A stretch of DNA of 45,351 nt from Prochlorococcus sp. AG-347-L17 (GCA_003278925.1 QCCN01000013.1:1-45351), one strand, 5' to 3'. Counted from the stretch's first letter, positions 9,265-19,284 are shown. Made by a program: numbers and translations. Notes: generated by a model from the letters alone, not told the origin.

Positions 9265-9321
9265 TAGAAAGAATTTTTTTTAAAACCTTAACACAATTGC
9301 AAAAAATTTTTTTTCATCCAA

Positions 9322-10122
9322 TTATAAATTCAAAAGAATTACTATACCAAAAATTACTCGATAGATGATAAATATTTTCAAACCATTTGATGAAAAATAT
9401 TTTAATAAGAAATCTATTGCTAATAGAGAGGACAAAAATGTCGTAATAAGACCAACAAAAAGAGGGAAAAAACCTAATGAAAAAAAATCATTAAAAGAAG
9501 AAATAAATTCAACAATCGCAGCAAGAGAAATAGCTGGCATCCCTAAAAGAAAAGAAAATTTCGCCGCATCGCCTCTTTCCCATCCTGATATTAAAGCGCT
9601 AGAAATAGTTATCCCCGATCTTGAAACACCAGGAAAAATTGCAAATGCTTGAAAGAAACCAATCAAAAAACTATTTGAATAATTATGGTTTTTAATATTT
9701 ATAGAACCTCTTTTCGAACTATCTGCCAAGTACATAAAAAAAGCCATTAGAAATGAGACCAATGCTATTGATAAATTTGAACGAAGAACGTTTTCAAAAA
9801 AAGAAGGGATAAATATTTTTATACTCCCACCAAGTAAAACAATTGGTATAGTACCAATCAAAATAGACCTTAATAATCTTTCATTGAAGAGATATTCGAG
9901 AAATTTTTTGGGAGATTGACTTCTGTAATTAAAAATATCATTCCTAAAATACCAAACTATGGCTAGAACACTTCCAAGTTGAATAGTAGCGGACAAAGAT
10001 GCTCCAGGATCATCAATACCTAAAAAAAGAGATACAACTTTTAAGTGAGCTGTACTACTTACAGGGATAAATTCCGTCAACCCTTGAATTAATCCATATA
10101 AAACAAATTTTAAAAATTCCAA
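9322..10122 (-). CDS. uppP: Undecaprenyl-diphosphatase
   Basis: UppP (BacA) dephosphorylates undecaprenyl pyrophosphate in the membrane to recycle the lipid carrier for peptidoglycan and other cell-wall polymers. The 266-residue, highly hydrophobic protein has the two catalytic regions: GLIQGLTEFIPVSSTAHLKV at the N-terminus (Glu-rich motif and PVSSTAHL) and FPGVSRSGITIS in the middle (PGxSRSG). About seven or eight membrane segments can be drawn. It stands alone on the minus strand. The 346 bases upstream contain no clear gene. Confidence 0.96.
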   Translation of the reverse strand: MEFLKFVLYGLIQGLTEFIPVSSTAHLKVVSLFLGIDDPGASLSATIQLGSVLAIVWYFRNDIFNYRSQSPKKFLEYLFNERLLRSILIGTIPIVLLGGSIKIFIPSFFENVLRSNLSIALVSFLMAFFMYLADSSKRGSINIKNHNYSNSFLIGFFQAFAIFPGVSRSGITISSALISGWERGDAAKFSFLLGMPAISLAAIVEFISSFNDFFSLGFFPLFVGLITTFLSSLLAIDFLLKYFSSNGLKIFIIYRVIFGIVILLNL

Positions 10123-10468
10123 AAATTATTAAATTACCTAATTAATTAATAGCAATATGCATTTAAAAATTAAAAGCAAGTATGGAAAAAAGATAAAAAT
10201 CCATTTTAATAAATTAATTTCATTTTTCCTTAATCTTTTCTGATTCTGAAAAACCTTTAACTATTGGCTAATATTGGTACTTATTGTAAAGGTCAAGTGA
10301 AAAGCTAGAGGTCAGTAAAATTACAAGTCTATCTTTAGATTCAAAACGCATCAAAGATTAAAACACGTTTAATAAAAAAGAGTAAAAAATACAAATGAAA
10401 TATATCAACTCTTCCAGAAATTTGAGAGAAGGTAAATAAGTGTATTTAGAGATGATTAAAAAATAAAT
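10123..10468. other. Gene-poor interval upstream of uppP
   Basis: This 346-base AT-rich stretch contains no convincing gene. A 28-codon frame on the plus strand (10157-10243), rich in Lys and Phe and without a recognisable domain, is the only ATG-started candidate and looks like chance. The right half (about 10260-10350) is less AT-rich than its surroundings and could hold a small RNA or the uppP promoter, but I see no definable stem-loop or terminator. Confidence 0.4.
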
Positions 10469-10603
10469 TTACCTTTTAACATCATGAGCACAGCCATCAC
10501 CTTTATAATTTTCACTTTCGTAAAAATCATTTTTAGTACCAAAGTAAACTGTCAATAAAACGAAGGGTAAACTTAATATAAATAAGATAGTTGTTAAATC
10601 CAT
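10469..10603 (-). CDS. Small one-helix membrane protein (hypothetical)
   Basis: A 44-residue frame starts at ATG 10603. An N-terminal hydrophobic helix (TILFILSLPFVLLTVYF) is followed by a charged soluble tail of about 22 residues containing Asp/Glu/Tyr and one cysteine near GDGCAHD. It may be a membrane microprotein facing one side of the thylakoid or plasma membrane. I cannot match it to a named photosystem or cytochrome b6f subunit. It lies 64 bases downstream of another one-helix frame on the same strand, so the two may be co-transcribed. Confidence 0.6.
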   Translation of the reverse strand: MDLTTILFILSLPFVLLTVYFGTKNDFYESENYKGDGCAHDVKR

Positions 10604-10667
10604 AGTATTAACTTATATAAATAGGTTATGAAAAATTAAAATAACCATTTGTTGATTAAACTCAGCT

Positions 10668-10790
10668 TTAATAATCTGTGGGTCCCTTAATGCCAAGATA
10701 AAAGAAGGCTCCTAAACCAACCAAAAGTAAAACTCCGGCAACAGCTGCAGAAGGAACAAAACCTCCTATTGCAAATGAAGAAAAATACAT
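10668..10790 (-). CDS. Small one-helix membrane protein (possible thylakoid subunit)
   Basis: A 40-residue frame starts at ATG 10790: a short Ser/Phe/Gly-rich leader, then one Ala/Val/Leu/Gly-rich helix (AAVAGVLLLVGLGAFFYLG) and a polar end KGPTDY. Length, composition and single central helix resemble low-molecular-mass subunits of photosynthetic complexes. It does not match the PsbX, PsbY, PsbM, PetG, PetM or PsaI sequences I can recall. The codons have a slightly higher G+C content than the flanking DNA, consistent with expression. The exact identity is open. Confidence 0.65.
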   Translation of the reverse strand: MYFSSFAIGGFVPSAAVAGVLLLVGLGAFFYLGIKGPTDY

Positions 10791-10879
10791 CTATAAAACT
10801 AAAACTAGTTAGATAATATCAATAAAAATTAGGTATTTGTAAAAAATTTTGACTCGAAGACAATTAGAGAAAATCTTTT

Positions 10880-11131
10880 CTAAGCCACTAAAGTCGAATC
10901 TTCATTGTCAGCAGAAATTCTTATTCTCTCTTCCAACTTAGGCCCATATAATTCATTTCCCCATATTTCAACTCTTGAATCATTTGGAGCCATAAAAGTA
11001 AGAATATCAGTTGGAAATAAAACTCTCTCTAAGAAAAAATTTGATGGTCCAATACATCTCAAGACAACCATCCTACAACCTTCATTTTTGTAAGAAAACT
11101 CAACCATCTCAAAACAGCAAAATAAGTTCAA
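10880..11131 (-). CDS. DUF1830 family protein
   Basis: This 83-residue protein has the pattern LFCCFE at the start, a strand region ending VVLRC, then FFLERVLFP, FMAPNDSRVEIW. I recognise this as the cyanobacterial DUF1830 family (CCY...FERVVFP...FEAP...LEI). It is soluble and probably all-beta; no function has been assigned. I kept the upstream ATG at 11131 because the CC motif conserved in the family lies before the second Met. It follows the glycerate kinase gene on the same strand after 67 bases. Confidence 0.72.
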   Translation of the reverse strand: MNLFCCFEMVEFSYKNEGCRMVVLRCIGPSNFFLERVLFPTDILTFMAPNDSRVEIWGNELYGPKLEERIRISADNEDSTLVA

Positions 11132-11198
11132 TTAAACACTATTTGGAGCAAAAAAAAATGTATAAAAAATTACTGAAAAAAAAGAAATTTTGGAAAAG

Positions 11199-12143
11199 CT
11201 ACAAATTCAATCCAGCCTCAACTAAATTTCTTTCTTGATCAATTAATAAAAGCCCATAAGAATTTATAAAATCAAAACTTTTACGGGGAATAGAAACATT
11301 AAGCATCCTCAAGAAATTAGATAGTTTTTCATCTTGAAGGGCATTTCCTTTCTGTATTAGCATTTCTTTTTCTTGAGATGACTTCCACATGTTCATATAT
11401 TCAAACTTCAATGGCTTTAAATGCCAAATATTGTCAATTAAACTCCAAACATCTAAGTATTCACTTAACTTATTTTGAATCTTTAATGTATATGAAGATT
11501 CATTTGGACTCAAGACTGCTGATTGTATATGTTGATCCCTAACATCTATTGAGCAAGGTTCTATTCCTAAAAACCATCCCTCAAGAATTACTAAATCAGG
11601 ATTATCTAATCTCCAATGAGATCTATCTCCTAAGCCATTCCTCAGTGATTTATCAAAAACAGGAACATTTAACTCTCCATTAATTTTCCAATATAATAAT
11701 TTTTCATACATTAATTTTACAGAGTGACTTCCAGGAAAACCTCTTGATACATTCCAAGGATTATTCTTAATGGCTAATTTCATTTCATCTGAAGGAAGAT
11801 AAAAATCGTCAATTGAAATAACAGCAATTTTGAAATTTAAATTTAAGGATATTGCCTCAAGCCAATTACCTAATGTCGTTTTGCCTGTCCCTGGGAGAGC
11901 TGAGATGCCAATAATTTTTCTATTAGAAAAATCATTATGAAATCTATAGGCCTGAGATAAAAGAGGTAAAGCTAAACCCCAAATCCAATCCTCATTTACT
12001 TTGTTGCTCCAATATTGATCAATTGAAAGAATGTTTCTTTGACTATTCCAAAAGTTGAACCAATCATCCAAGGATTCCCAACCAATATCAATCACTAATT
12101 TTTCAAATTTATCAACAGGAAATTTAATATTTAAATCTTTCAT
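11199..12143 (-). CDS. D-glycerate kinase, P-loop (plant/cyanobacterial GLYK-like)
   Basis: This protein phosphorylates D-glycerate with ATP to give 3-phosphoglycerate (the plant-type GLYK also serves photorespiration). The 314-residue protein belongs to the phosphoribulokinase/uridine-kinase-like P-loop family. Walker A is ISALPGTGKTTLGNW near residues 80-95, SIDDFYLP is the Walker B/substrate loop, and NVSRGFPGSHS is the GLYK-typical glycerate-binding segment. DKSLRNGLGDR and ILEGWFLG follow. Its gene is the last of a minus-strand group with a glucosylglycerate-phosphate phosphatase and a GH13 enzyme, and is separated from the phosphatase gene by four bases. That context suggests it also rescues glycerate released from glucosylglycerate. 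Confidence 0.85.
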   Translation of the reverse strand: MKDLNIKFPVDKFEKLVIDIGWESLDDWFNFWNSQRNILSIDQYWSNKVNEDWIWGLALPLLSQAYRFHNDFSNRKIIGISALPGTGKTTLGNWLEAISLNLNFKIAVISIDDFYLPSDEMKLAIKNNPWNVSRGFPGSHSVKLMYEKLLYWKINGELNVPVFDKSLRNGLGDRSHWRLDNPDLVILEGWFLGIEPCSIDVRDQHIQSAVLSPNESSYTLKIQNKLSEYLDVWSLIDNIWHLKPLKFEYMNMWKSSQEKEMLIQKGNALQDEKLSNFLRMLNVSIPRKSFDFINSYGLLLIDQERNLVEAGLNL

Positions 12144-12147
12144 CTTT

Positions 12148-12945
12148 CTAACTTAATTCTCGCTTATTTATCAATTTATTGATTTCATTTCTCCAACCAT
12201 ATCCATTTGGTTCAGAAGCCAAAGTAAATTCCAATTCTTTTAATTGATCTAGTAAATTTAAATTGGGTCCATCTTTTCCAGGAATAACAATTTTAATATC
12301 TGAGTTTAAAAGTAGAGGTAAATCATTTGGAGAATCGCCTAAGCCTATAATCTCAATATTTTGAAGATTTGAATATTCTTTAAGTGCATTTATTGCTTTA
12401 CCTTTATTAGATTTTGTAGATAATAAGTGACTCATTCTATTCCCCTTAAAAATATCAACATTGAACTTTTTACAACACATTTTAATTTTCTCTTCTAAAA
12501 AATTTGGCGGATTTAAAAAAGGCATGCTCCAATGCCTATCACGCATTAAGTTCAATGAATTGCCCTCTAAACCTGTTAGCTGAGTAGCTTCTTGATCAGT
12601 GAGATTATTAAGAGGAGTAAGTTTATAATCAATTTCATTAGAAATAAAATTTAAGATTTCCTCAAGAGATTCGTATTTTATTCCAAGAATAATTTCTCCA
12701 TTTACTCTTTTAAGAGATTCACCATATATTGCTGCACCATTTTCAACAATATAAGGATCCTTCAAGTTAAGGTCCTTTCTAATAACTTTTACTTCAGAAG
12801 CGGTTTTGCTTGTGCAAAGAATTACGGGTATAGATAATTTTTGTAGTTTTTTTATAGTTTCTATAGCAGGTGATAAATCATATGAGTGATCCATTAAAGT
12901 ACCATCTACATCACTTACTACCCAAATAGAAGAATTTTCTATCAT
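12148..12945 (-). CDS. gpgP: Glucosyl-3-phosphoglycerate (mannosyl-3-phosphoglycerate-type) phosphatase
   Basis: This HAD-superfamily phosphatase of the mannosyl-3-phosphoglycerate phosphatase type probably removes the phosphate from glucosyl-3-phosphoglycerate to yield the compatible solute glucosylglycerate. The HAD motifs are clear: the nucleophile motif SDVDGTLMDHS (Asp12, Asp14), ILCTSKT as motif II, a lysine in STKSNKGKAI, and GLGDSPNDLPLL as motif IV. The length of 265 residues fits. The gene ends four bases before the glycerate kinase start and begins two bases after the GH13 gene, so the three are one operon. The divergent neighbour is the synthase gpgS, which supports the substrate choice. 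Confidence 0.88.
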   Translation of the reverse strand: MIENSSIWVVSDVDGTLMDHSYDLSPAIETIKKLQKLSIPVILCTSKTASEVKVIRKDLNLKDPYIVENGAAIYGESLKRVNGEIILGIKYESLEEILNFISNEIDYKLTPLNNLTDQEATQLTGLEGNSLNLMRDRHWSMPFLNPPNFLEEKIKMCCKKFNVDIFKGNRMSHLLSTKSNKGKAINALKEYSNLQNIEIIGLGDSPNDLPLLLNSDIKIVIPGKDGPNLNLLDQLKELEFTLASEPNGYGWRNEINKLINKRELS

Positions 12946-12947
12946 TT

Positions 12948-14708
12948 TTATAAAGCACTAAGCCAAATCACTTGAAAAGGATCAAGACTAATATTTTTGT
13001 AATTGTATTTAGTGGATGTTAAAAAATCTTGGGTATTAAAATCATTCTCAATTATTTTTGGTAAATCATTATCATTCAATTGATAATTAATTTTATTTTC
13101 AGTCATATTATGGATTGCAAAAACAGACTCAGGACCTTTACTTCTTTTAATTACAACAATATCACTTCTACCTTTAGACAAACATTTCATTTCCGAACAA
13201 GGATGAAATTGCTTTAATTCTGATCTGACATCCATAGCATTACGAAGATATTGTAAGTTTTTATTTGCATTAGATTCAGGATTATTTAAAACGGCTAAAA
13301 GATTTTCTGATTTAAACTTTTCTCTATTCAGGTCTCTTCTTTGACCTGTCATAGAAAATTTTTTAATGTCATTTTCTGAAGCTAGTAATGCTGGTAAATA
13401 AAAGGCAGGAACCCCTTTCAGAGCCATTACTAATAATTGACTCAAAATAAATCTCTCATATTGAAATCTTTTAGCATCTCTACTGGAGTCTTCCATTGCA
13501 CTCCACCAACTAATATTCAATTCATAAGGTTTATCATCACCATTTGATAAACGTCTATGACTTACTAATCCGCCTCTTTTCTCACAATTAATTAATAAAT
13601 CTTTTATTCTCTGCTCGTTCATTAAACCCTCAAGAGCTCTTAGCCCAACACCATCGTGCGATGCAGTGAAATTAAAGAGAGTAGTATCATTAGGTAATTG
13701 AGGCCAATCAAAAATCCATGAGTTTAGAATATCAGCTCTTGAAGTAATAATTGCTTCTAGCAGAAGAGGAGGTAATGGGAAATTGTATGCCATATGGGCT
13801 TCATCATCAGGAATCAGATAAGATAGATTCTCCTTCTGAGGAACATTCGTTTCTGTTATTAAAACACCATCATCAAGAAGATTATTTAAAAGAACTCTTA
13901 AGAGTTTCACAATTGAATGTGCTTTAGGTAAATGTAAGCATGTAGTCCCTGATTCCTTCCAAATAAAACCTACAGCATCAAGCCTTAACCATTTAATACC
14001 ATTAGATAAATAAGTAGTAATTAAATTTAAGAACTCAAGAGTCATTTTAGGATTATGCCAATTCAAATCAATTTGATCTGGCCCAAAAGTTGTCCAAACT
14101 TGTTTAGGACCATCATCAGTATTTATTTGAGAAAACAAAGAGGAACTCCTAGGCCTAACTACCTTTGACCAGTCAAGATTTTGTTTCGGTGAAAAAACAT
14201 TTGATATACCCGGTTCTTGGGATTTAATAAATTGTTGAACCCATGGGTGAGATGATGAGACATGGTTTAGTACTAAATCAGCCATCAAATCATGATTTTT
14301 AGAAATACTTTTGAGATCATCCCAACCACCAAATTTCTCTTCTAGGGAATCATAACTTGAGACTGCGAAACCTCCATCGCTTGTAGATTTCAGAAAAGGA
14401 AGAATATGTACAACTTTAGAAAGACTGCCAAAATGTTTACTTAACAACTTCCTAAGAGTTATTAATGTTGCCTCGCCATTTTTATAAATACTATCTGCAT
14501 AAGTTATCAAAACTGAATGAGATTCATTCCACCTTTCCTTATCTCTTATTTCTTCATAAGCAGATTTCTCTGAGAAATCATCTAAAATCTGTAATAATTG
14601 ATTTGAAATAAAATTAATTTCTTCTGTAGTATGATTTGAATAAATTGTTTTTAACAATTTATCAATTTTTAATCTATCTAATTTTTTCTCTGAATCAATT
14701 TGCTTCAC
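12948..14708 (-). CDS. GH13 sucrose-phosphorylase-like enzyme, probable glucosylglycerate phosphorylase
   Basis: This 586-residue alpha-amylase-superfamily protein resembles subfamily GH13_18, which includes sucrose phosphorylase and glucosylglycerate phosphorylase. An LPFLKSTSDGGFAVSSYD segment forms the family's early barrel. LRLDAVGFIWKE contains the nucleophile aspartate, VLITETNVPQ the acid/base glutamate, and FTASHDGVGLRAL the transition-state aspartate. It has no signal peptide, so it is cytoplasmic. Proximity to gpgP, glycerate kinase and the divergent gpgS suggests it phosphorolyses glucosylglycerate to glucose-1-phosphate and glycerate. Sucrose phosphorylase or hydrolase activity cannot be excluded from sequence alone. 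Confidence 0.8.
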   Translation of the reverse strand: MKQIDSEKKLDRLKIDKLLKTIYSNHTTEEINFISNQLLQILDDFSEKSAYEEIRDKERWNESHSVLITYADSIYKNGEATLITLRKLLSKHFGSLSKVVHILPFLKSTSDGGFAVSSYDSLEEKFGGWDDLKSISKNHDLMADLVLNHVSSSHPWVQQFIKSQEPGISNVFSPKQNLDWSKVVRPRSSSLFSQINTDDGPKQVWTTFGPDQIDLNWHNPKMTLEFLNLITTYLSNGIKWLRLDAVGFIWKESGTTCLHLPKAHSIVKLLRVLLNNLLDDGVLITETNVPQKENLSYLIPDDEAHMAYNFPLPPLLLEAIITSRADILNSWIFDWPQLPNDTTLFNFTASHDGVGLRALEGLMNEQRIKDLLINCEKRGGLVSHRRLSNGDDKPYELNISWWSAMEDSSRDAKRFQYERFILSQLLVMALKGVPAFYLPALLASENDIKKFSMTGQRRDLNREKFKSENLLAVLNNPESNANKNLQYLRNAMDVRSELKQFHPCSEMKCLSKGRSDIVVIKRSKGPESVFAIHNMTENKINYQLNDNDLPKIIENDFNTQDFLTSTKYNYKNISLDPFQVIWLSAL

Positions 14709-14758
14709 TTTGAAAAAATCATCGAAGTATTAATACCATTCTGCACATCAATTAGAAA

Positions 14759-15985
14759 ATGGACTTTCAACAAGGTTTAATCACAACAATACATGAATAT
14801 GGAGTTACAGGAAATTTACTTAAAGAATTAAACAAAAGTCTTAAAAGAAGATCAACTAGCATTTTAATACCTTGCTTATATGAAGAGTTTGAGCGTCCAG
14901 CATTAAAAGATATTAGAGAAGTTTTAAAAAACCTTACAGGCTTAAATGAATTAGTAATTGCTCTCTCTGCAAAAACTGTTGAGCAAGTTAGAGCAGCAAA
15001 ATCATTTTTCGACTCAATGCCATTCCCAGTTCACGTTCAATGGACTAATTCTCCCTTTGTAATTGAGCTATTAAAAAGCCAAGAAAAAAATGGATTAGAA
15101 CTTTTAGGAACTCCAGGTAAAGGATGGGCTGTATGGCAAGGCATAGGAGTTGCGACTAGAAAATCAGAAGTTGTTGCTCTTTTTGATGCAGATATAAGAA
15201 CTTTTAGTCCTTTATATCCTTCAAGAATGATTCTTCCTCTTCTGGATGAATCATATGGAATATCATATGTAAAAGCTTTTTACAGTAGGTTATCTCTAGA
15301 AACAAACCAATTACAAGGTAGAGCAACAAGATTATTCGTGGGTCCTTTATTAGCAAGTCTTGAGCAGTTAGTTGGTAAGGTTCCGTTTTTACAATATCTT
15401 CAATCATTTAGATATCCATTAGCAGGAGAGTTTGCTTTTACTAAAGACCTTGCAATGAATTTACGAATACCTTGTGACTGGGGTTTAGAGATAGGTTTAT
15501 TATCAGAGGTTTATAGAAACGTAAGGACCTCAAAAATAGCCCAGGTTGACCTAGGTTTATTTGATCATAAACATAAGAATATTGGAGATTCTTCTAAAGA
15601 AGGATTGCAAAAAATGTGTACAGAAATACTTTCAAGTGTTTTAAGAGGTCTCATGGAGCATCAAGCCGAGACCTTAACTAGCACTCAACTAGCAACTTTA
15701 GAAGTTCTCTACAAAAGAGTTGGAGAAGATCGGGTAAAACAATTTGGATTAGATTCAGCAGTTAATCAACTTCCGTACGATAGGCACGAAGAAGAATTAT
15801 CAGTACAAAAGTTTGCGAAACTATTAAGACCTGCTACAGAAGATTATCTGGCTTGTCCTACGACACTTCAATTACCAAGTTGGTCAAGAGTTCTATCTTG
15901 TGAGAACAAACTGCAAGAAGATTTAGCTATTGCGGGGTCAAAAGACATAAAGTTAAGTGAAAAAGAATTAATTAAAAACTTCTAA
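14759..15985 (+). CDS. gpgS: Glucosyl-3-phosphoglycerate synthase
   Basis: GpgS transfers glucose from an NDP-glucose donor to 3-phosphoglycerate, the committed step to glucosylglycerate, a secondary osmolyte of marine cyanobacteria known to matter when nitrogen is scarce. The 408-residue protein shows the GT81 pattern: an N-terminal [15 protein letters not shown] strand ([15 protein letters not shown]), an [13 protein letters not shown] nucleotide loop, and the metal-binding DxD as [10 protein letters not shown]. The acceptor-site region is around [12 protein letters not shown] and DWGLEIGLL. It is transcribed divergently from the GH13-gpgP-kinase group with only 50 bases between starts. Its 3' end overlaps the convergent ureC by four bases. 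Confidence 0.94.
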   Translation: MDFQQGLITTIHEYGVTGNLLKELNKSLKRRSTSILIPCLYEEFERPALKDIREVLKNLTGLNELVIALSAKTVEQVRAAKSFFDSMPFPVHVQWTNSPFVIELLKSQEKNGLELLGTPGKGWAVWQGIGVATRKSEVVALFDADIRTFSPLYPSRMILPLLDESYGISYVKAFYSRLSLETNQLQGRATRLFVGPLLASLEQLVGKVPFLQYLQSFRYPLAGEFAFTKDLAMNLRIPCDWGLEIGLLSEVYRNVRTSKIAQVDLGLFDHKHKNIGDSSKEGLQKMCTEILSSVLRGLMEHQAETLTSTQLATLEVLYKRVGEDRVKQFGLDSAVNQLPYDRHEEELSVQKFAKLLRPATEDYLACPTTLQLPSWSRVLSCENKLQEDLAIAGSKDIKLSEKELIKNF

Positions 15986-17691
15986 AGCAAAAAATACCTC
16001 TGAGCCATTGGAACTTCATCAAGTGGTTCACAAGTAAGAAGTTCTCCATCAGAAAAAACTTCATAAGTTTGAGGATCAACTGAAATATTTGGTAGTTTAC
16101 TATTAAGTTTTAAGTTTGATTTATTGATATTTCTGGTATTTTCTACGGCAATACATTTCTTTTGTAAGCCTAATTTATTTGGAATATTTTGTTCAATTGA
16201 ATTTTTACTTAAAAAGGTAAAAGAACTCTTAATTAGAGATTGGCCGAAACTTGCAAACATAGGTCGACCATGTACAGGACCTGGAGTAGGAATTGAAGCA
16301 TTTGCATCACCCATTTGGGACCAAACTATAGAACCTCCTTTAACAACTAATTCAGGCTTAACAGCAAAAAAGGAAGGTTTCCATAATGCCAAATCCGCAA
16401 TTTTACCCTTTTCTATAGACCCAACATGTTTATCAATACCATGAGCTATTGCAGGATTAATTGTGACTTTAGAAATATATCTCTTTACTCTATAATTGTC
16501 GTTTCTATCAGAATCCTGCGATAACGGCCCCCTTTGGACTTTCATTTTATGTGCGGTTTGAAAAGTTCTTGTAATTACTTCACCAACTCTTCCCATAGCT
16601 TGAGAATCACTAGCAATAATTGAAAAGGCACCTACATCATGCAAGATATCCTCAGCTGCAATAGTCTCTCTTCTGATCCTTGATTCAGCAAATGCAATGT
16701 CTTCTGGAATTTTAGAATCTAAATGATGACAAACCATTAACATGTCAAGATGTTCTTCTAATGTATTCCTGGTATAAGGTCTTGTTGGATTTGTACTACT
16801 AGGAAGAACATTTTTTTCTCCACAGATTTTTATAATGTCTGGAGCATGGCCTCCACCTGCTCCTTCGGTATGAAAAGTATGAATAGTTCTTCCTGCAATA
16901 GCGTTGATGGTATCTTCAACAAAGCCTGCCTCATTCAAAGTATCAGTATGAATACATACTTGTACGTCAAACTTATCTGCAACATTTAGACAAGAATTAA
17001 TTGTGGAAGGAGTGGTTCCCCAATCCTCATGAAGCTTCAATCCACATGCACCAGCCTCAACCTGATCAATAAGATTGCTCTCGTTAGTTGAGTTTCCTTT
17101 TCCAAAAAAACCTAAATTCATGGGAAATGCTTCTGCAGATTGAAGCATCCTTGAAATATGAAAAGAACCCGGAGTACAAGTAGTAGCATTTGTGCCAGTT
17201 GCAGGTCCAGTTCCTCCTCCTAACATAGTTGTAATTCCAGAGGCTAGTGCTGTCTCAATTTGTTGGGGACAGATAAAGTGAATATGGGTATCTATTGAAC
17301 CTGCAGTAAGAATATGCCCCTCTCCAGCTATTACTTCTGTTGATGCACCAATAACAATATCAACATTATCCTGGATATCAGGATTACCAGCCTTACCAAT
17401 TTCAAAAATCATTCCATCTTTTATACCCACATCAGCCTTAATTATTCCCCACCAATCTACAATCAAAGCATTAGTTATTACGGTATCTACAGCTCCATCA
17501 GCTCTTCTTACTTGAGACTGTCCCATCCCATCTCGAATAACTTTACCTCCACCAAATTTAACTTCATCTCCGTATGTAGTTAAATCCTTTTCTACTTCTA
17601 TAAAAAGTTCGGTATCAGCGAGCCTTACCCTATCTCCGGTCGTGGGTCCGTAAGTTTGAGCATAAGTTTTTCTATCAATTTTATAAGACAT
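15982..17691 (-). CDS. ureC: Urease subunit alpha
   Basis: UreC is the catalytic subunit of nickel urease, hydrolysing urea to ammonia and CO2. The 569-residue length is standard. Active-site features are intact: [10 protein letters not shown] (nickel ligand histidines), GLKLHEDWG with the carbamylated lysine, [27 protein letters not shown], the flap with MVCHHLD (catalytic His) and [10 protein letters not shown] (nickel-ligand Asp). It is the last gene of ureDABC on the minus strand, four bases after ureB. Urease is a known nitrogen-acquisition trait of marine picocyanobacteria. Confidence 0.98.
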   Translation of the reverse strand: MSYKIDRKTYAQTYGPTTGDRVRLADTELFIEVEKDLTTYGDEVKFGGGKVIRDGMGQSQVRRADGAVDTVITNALIVDWWGIIKADVGIKDGMIFEIGKAGNPDIQDNVDIVIGASTEVIAGEGHILTAGSIDTHIHFICPQQIETALASGITTMLGGGTGPATGTNATTCTPGSFHISRMLQSAEAFPMNLGFFGKGNSTNESNLIDQVEAGACGLKLHEDWGTTPSTINSCLNVADKFDVQVCIHTDTLNEAGFVEDTINAIAGRTIHTFHTEGAGGGHAPDIIKICGEKNVLPSSTNPTRPYTRNTLEEHLDMLMVCHHLDSKIPEDIAFAESRIRRETIAAEDILHDVGAFSIIASDSQAMGRVGEVITRTFQTAHKMKVQRGPLSQDSDRNDNYRVKRYISKVTINPAIAHGIDKHVGSIEKGKIADLALWKPSFFAVKPELVVKGGSIVWSQMGDANASIPTPGPVHGRPMFASFGQSLIKSSFTFLSKNSIEQNIPNKLGLQKKCIAVENTRNINKSNLKLNSKLPNISVDPQTYEVFSDGELLTCEPLDEVPMAQRYFLL

Positions 17692-17695
17692 AATT

Positions 17696-18016
17696 TTAAC
17701 TATCTAAAGAACCATTAACTAATGAATTAAAACCATATGCATTTCTTAAACCTGAAAATGGCACCAATTTGACATCTGTTGTATCACCCGGTTCAAATCT
17801 AATTGCTGTTCCTGCAGGGATGTCAATACGCATACCATATGTTATCTCTCGATCAAAAATTAAAGCCTTGTTTGCTTCATAAAAATGATAATGAGAACCA
17901 ACTTGTACAGGTCTATCACCAGAATTAGAAACCGTTACAGTTTTAACTTGCTTACTATGATTTAGTTCGATTTCACCTTGTTCAGGAATTATTTCGCCAG
18001 GAATTAAATTACTCAT
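17696..18016 (-). CDS. ureB: Urease subunit beta
   Basis: This is the small beta structural subunit of urease, 106 residues. It has the family start [16 protein letters not shown] and the conserved blocks [24 protein letters not shown] and [14 protein letters not shown]. It assembles with UreA and UreC into the (alpha-beta-gamma)3 enzyme. It lies two bases after ureA and four bases before ureC, a tight operon arrangement that keeps subunits stoichiometric. No anomaly is visible. Confidence 0.97.
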   Translation of the reverse strand: MSNLIPGEIIPEQGEIELNHSKQVKTVTVSNSGDRPVQVGSHYHFYEANKALIFDREITYGMRIDIPAGTAIRFEPGDTTDVKLVPFSGLRNAYGFNSLVNGSLDS

Positions 18017-18018
18017 AA

Positions 18019-18321
18019 CTAATTAATCGGATTGTGAATAGTAACTAATTTAGTCCCATCGGGGAAAACCGCTTCTATTTGAACTTCATCAATCATTTCA
18101 GAAATGCCCTCCATAACTTGTGATTTTGAAAGCCAGGTTGTTCCCTCTGACATTAATTGACTTACACTTTTACCATCTCGTGCTCCTTCAAGAACTTGAA
18201 AACTTAAAAAAGCAATTGTTTCGGGATAATTAAGCTTAAGACCTCGACTAAGCCTTCTTTCAGCTAAGAGCGCAGCAGAAAAAATCAATAATTTATCTTT
18301 TTCTTGAGGTGAAAGATGCAT
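18019..18321 (-). CDS. ureA: Urease subunit gamma
   Basis: This is the 100-residue gamma structural subunit of urease. It starts [34 protein letters not shown], with the conserved [24 protein letters not shown] region and the [21 protein letters not shown] end. It is 50 bases after the accessory gene ureD on the same strand and two bases before ureB. It is complete and ordinary. Confidence 0.97.
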   Translation of the reverse strand: MHLSPQEKDKLLIFSAALLAERRLSRGLKLNYPETIAFLSFQVLEGARDGKSVSQLMSEGTTWLSKSQVMEGISEMIDEVQIEAVFPDGTKLVTIHNPIN

Positions 18322-18371
18322 AATAAAAAATTAATCTATAAATTCTTAAAAAAGGTTCTTTCTGAACATAA

Positions 18372-19274
18372 TTAATAATTCATAGAATCTTGTAAAGGCC
18401 ATACACCTTGATATTTTGGCTCACAAAATCCACAAACAGACCTAATTTGTTTCCAAATACAAAAAAAACATTTTCTAGCATCTTGAGAAGAACTCCCTAG
18501 GAATCGTACAGAGATTCCATTTTCAAGGATTCCAATAGATAAATTATTATTAGTTTCATTGAAAATCTTTTTTATATTTCCTACAAGATTATTTATTTTT
18601 GACTTGGAAAAATCTTTTTCACAAATCCAGATTAAGGATCCAAAAACGGGCATGTAATCCATACCTGACTTGGCCACAAAACTTGCCTTAGATAATTCAA
18701 TCTGATCAACATATTCCCAATCATCGAGTAAATCATTGTTTCTCATAATTTCTAATTTAGACCTAAAAACTCCACTCTCAATAGATTCTCCGGAAGAAGA
18801 TCTTCCAAGTCTTATTAAATCAGTAAATAAAAAACTTGAAGTTTTTGAAATTGATACTTTAAAAATTTGCTCATATAAACCATTTGCAAAGATGATTGTT
18901 TCTTGGGGAAGATACTCTAAATGAGAATTGTCAAGAATATTTATTAGATTCTTTTGCTTTGAAAAACTTCCTTTTGGATTGACTTTAGATCTTCCAACTG
19001 ATCCATATACTTTCTGAGCTGAAGAAGTCGTCAACAAAACCTTAGAGTTTTTTTCAAGATTTACTTCAAAATCAAGTAAGTCACCTCCTACCAATCCCCC
19101 CGCAGTATGTAAAACAGGTAAAATGCATCTGCCCTCTTGATCATGAGTTGACTTCAATAACTTATAAGGAGAAATTGATTTAGATTTAAAGATTGTTTTA
19201 TCAAGATCTCCTAAACTTGATTTATTATTGAAAAAATTTAAGAAACAATTACCTTCCCATGAAGTTTTAATCAT
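18372..19274 (-). CDS. ureD: Urease accessory protein UreD
   Basis: UreD (UreH) is the scaffold that binds the urease apoprotein and, with UreF and UreG, forms the channel complex delivering nickel. The 300-residue protein has the conserved blocks [45 protein letters not shown] and [11 protein letters not shown]. It is the first gene of the leftward ureDABC group and is divergent from ureE; only about 48 bases separate the two start codons. The C-terminus contains several cysteines ([13 protein letters not shown]), common in picocyanobacterial UreD. Confidence 0.93.
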   Translation of the reverse strand: MIKTSWEGNCFLNFFNNKSSLGDLDKTIFKSKSISPYKLLKSTHDQEGRCILPVLHTAGGLVGGDLLDFEVNLEKNSKVLLTTSSAQKVYGSVGRSKVNPKGSFSKQKNLINILDNSHLEYLPQETIIFANGLYEQIFKVSISKTSSFLFTDLIRLGRSSSGESIESGVFRSKLEIMRNNDLLDDWEYVDQIELSKASFVAKSGMDYMPVFGSLIWICEKDFSKSKINNLVGNIKKIFNETNNNLSIGILENGISVRFLGSSSQDARKCFFCIWKQIRSVCGFCEPKYQGVWPLQDSMNY

Positions 19275-19284
19275 AAATTGTTTT

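Noticed and set aside
10157..10243. 28-codon plus-strand frame
   Set aside because: Lys/Phe-rich with no recognisable pattern; most likely chance.
11011..11238. 75-codon plus-strand frame over the DUF1830 and glycerate kinase ends
   Set aside because: Lys-rich, no domain, and antisense to two genes supported by family motifs.
14716..14740. GTATTAATAC in the gpgS divergent promoter as an NtcA site
   Set aside because: The spacing between GTA and TAC is four bases, not the eight required by NtcA.
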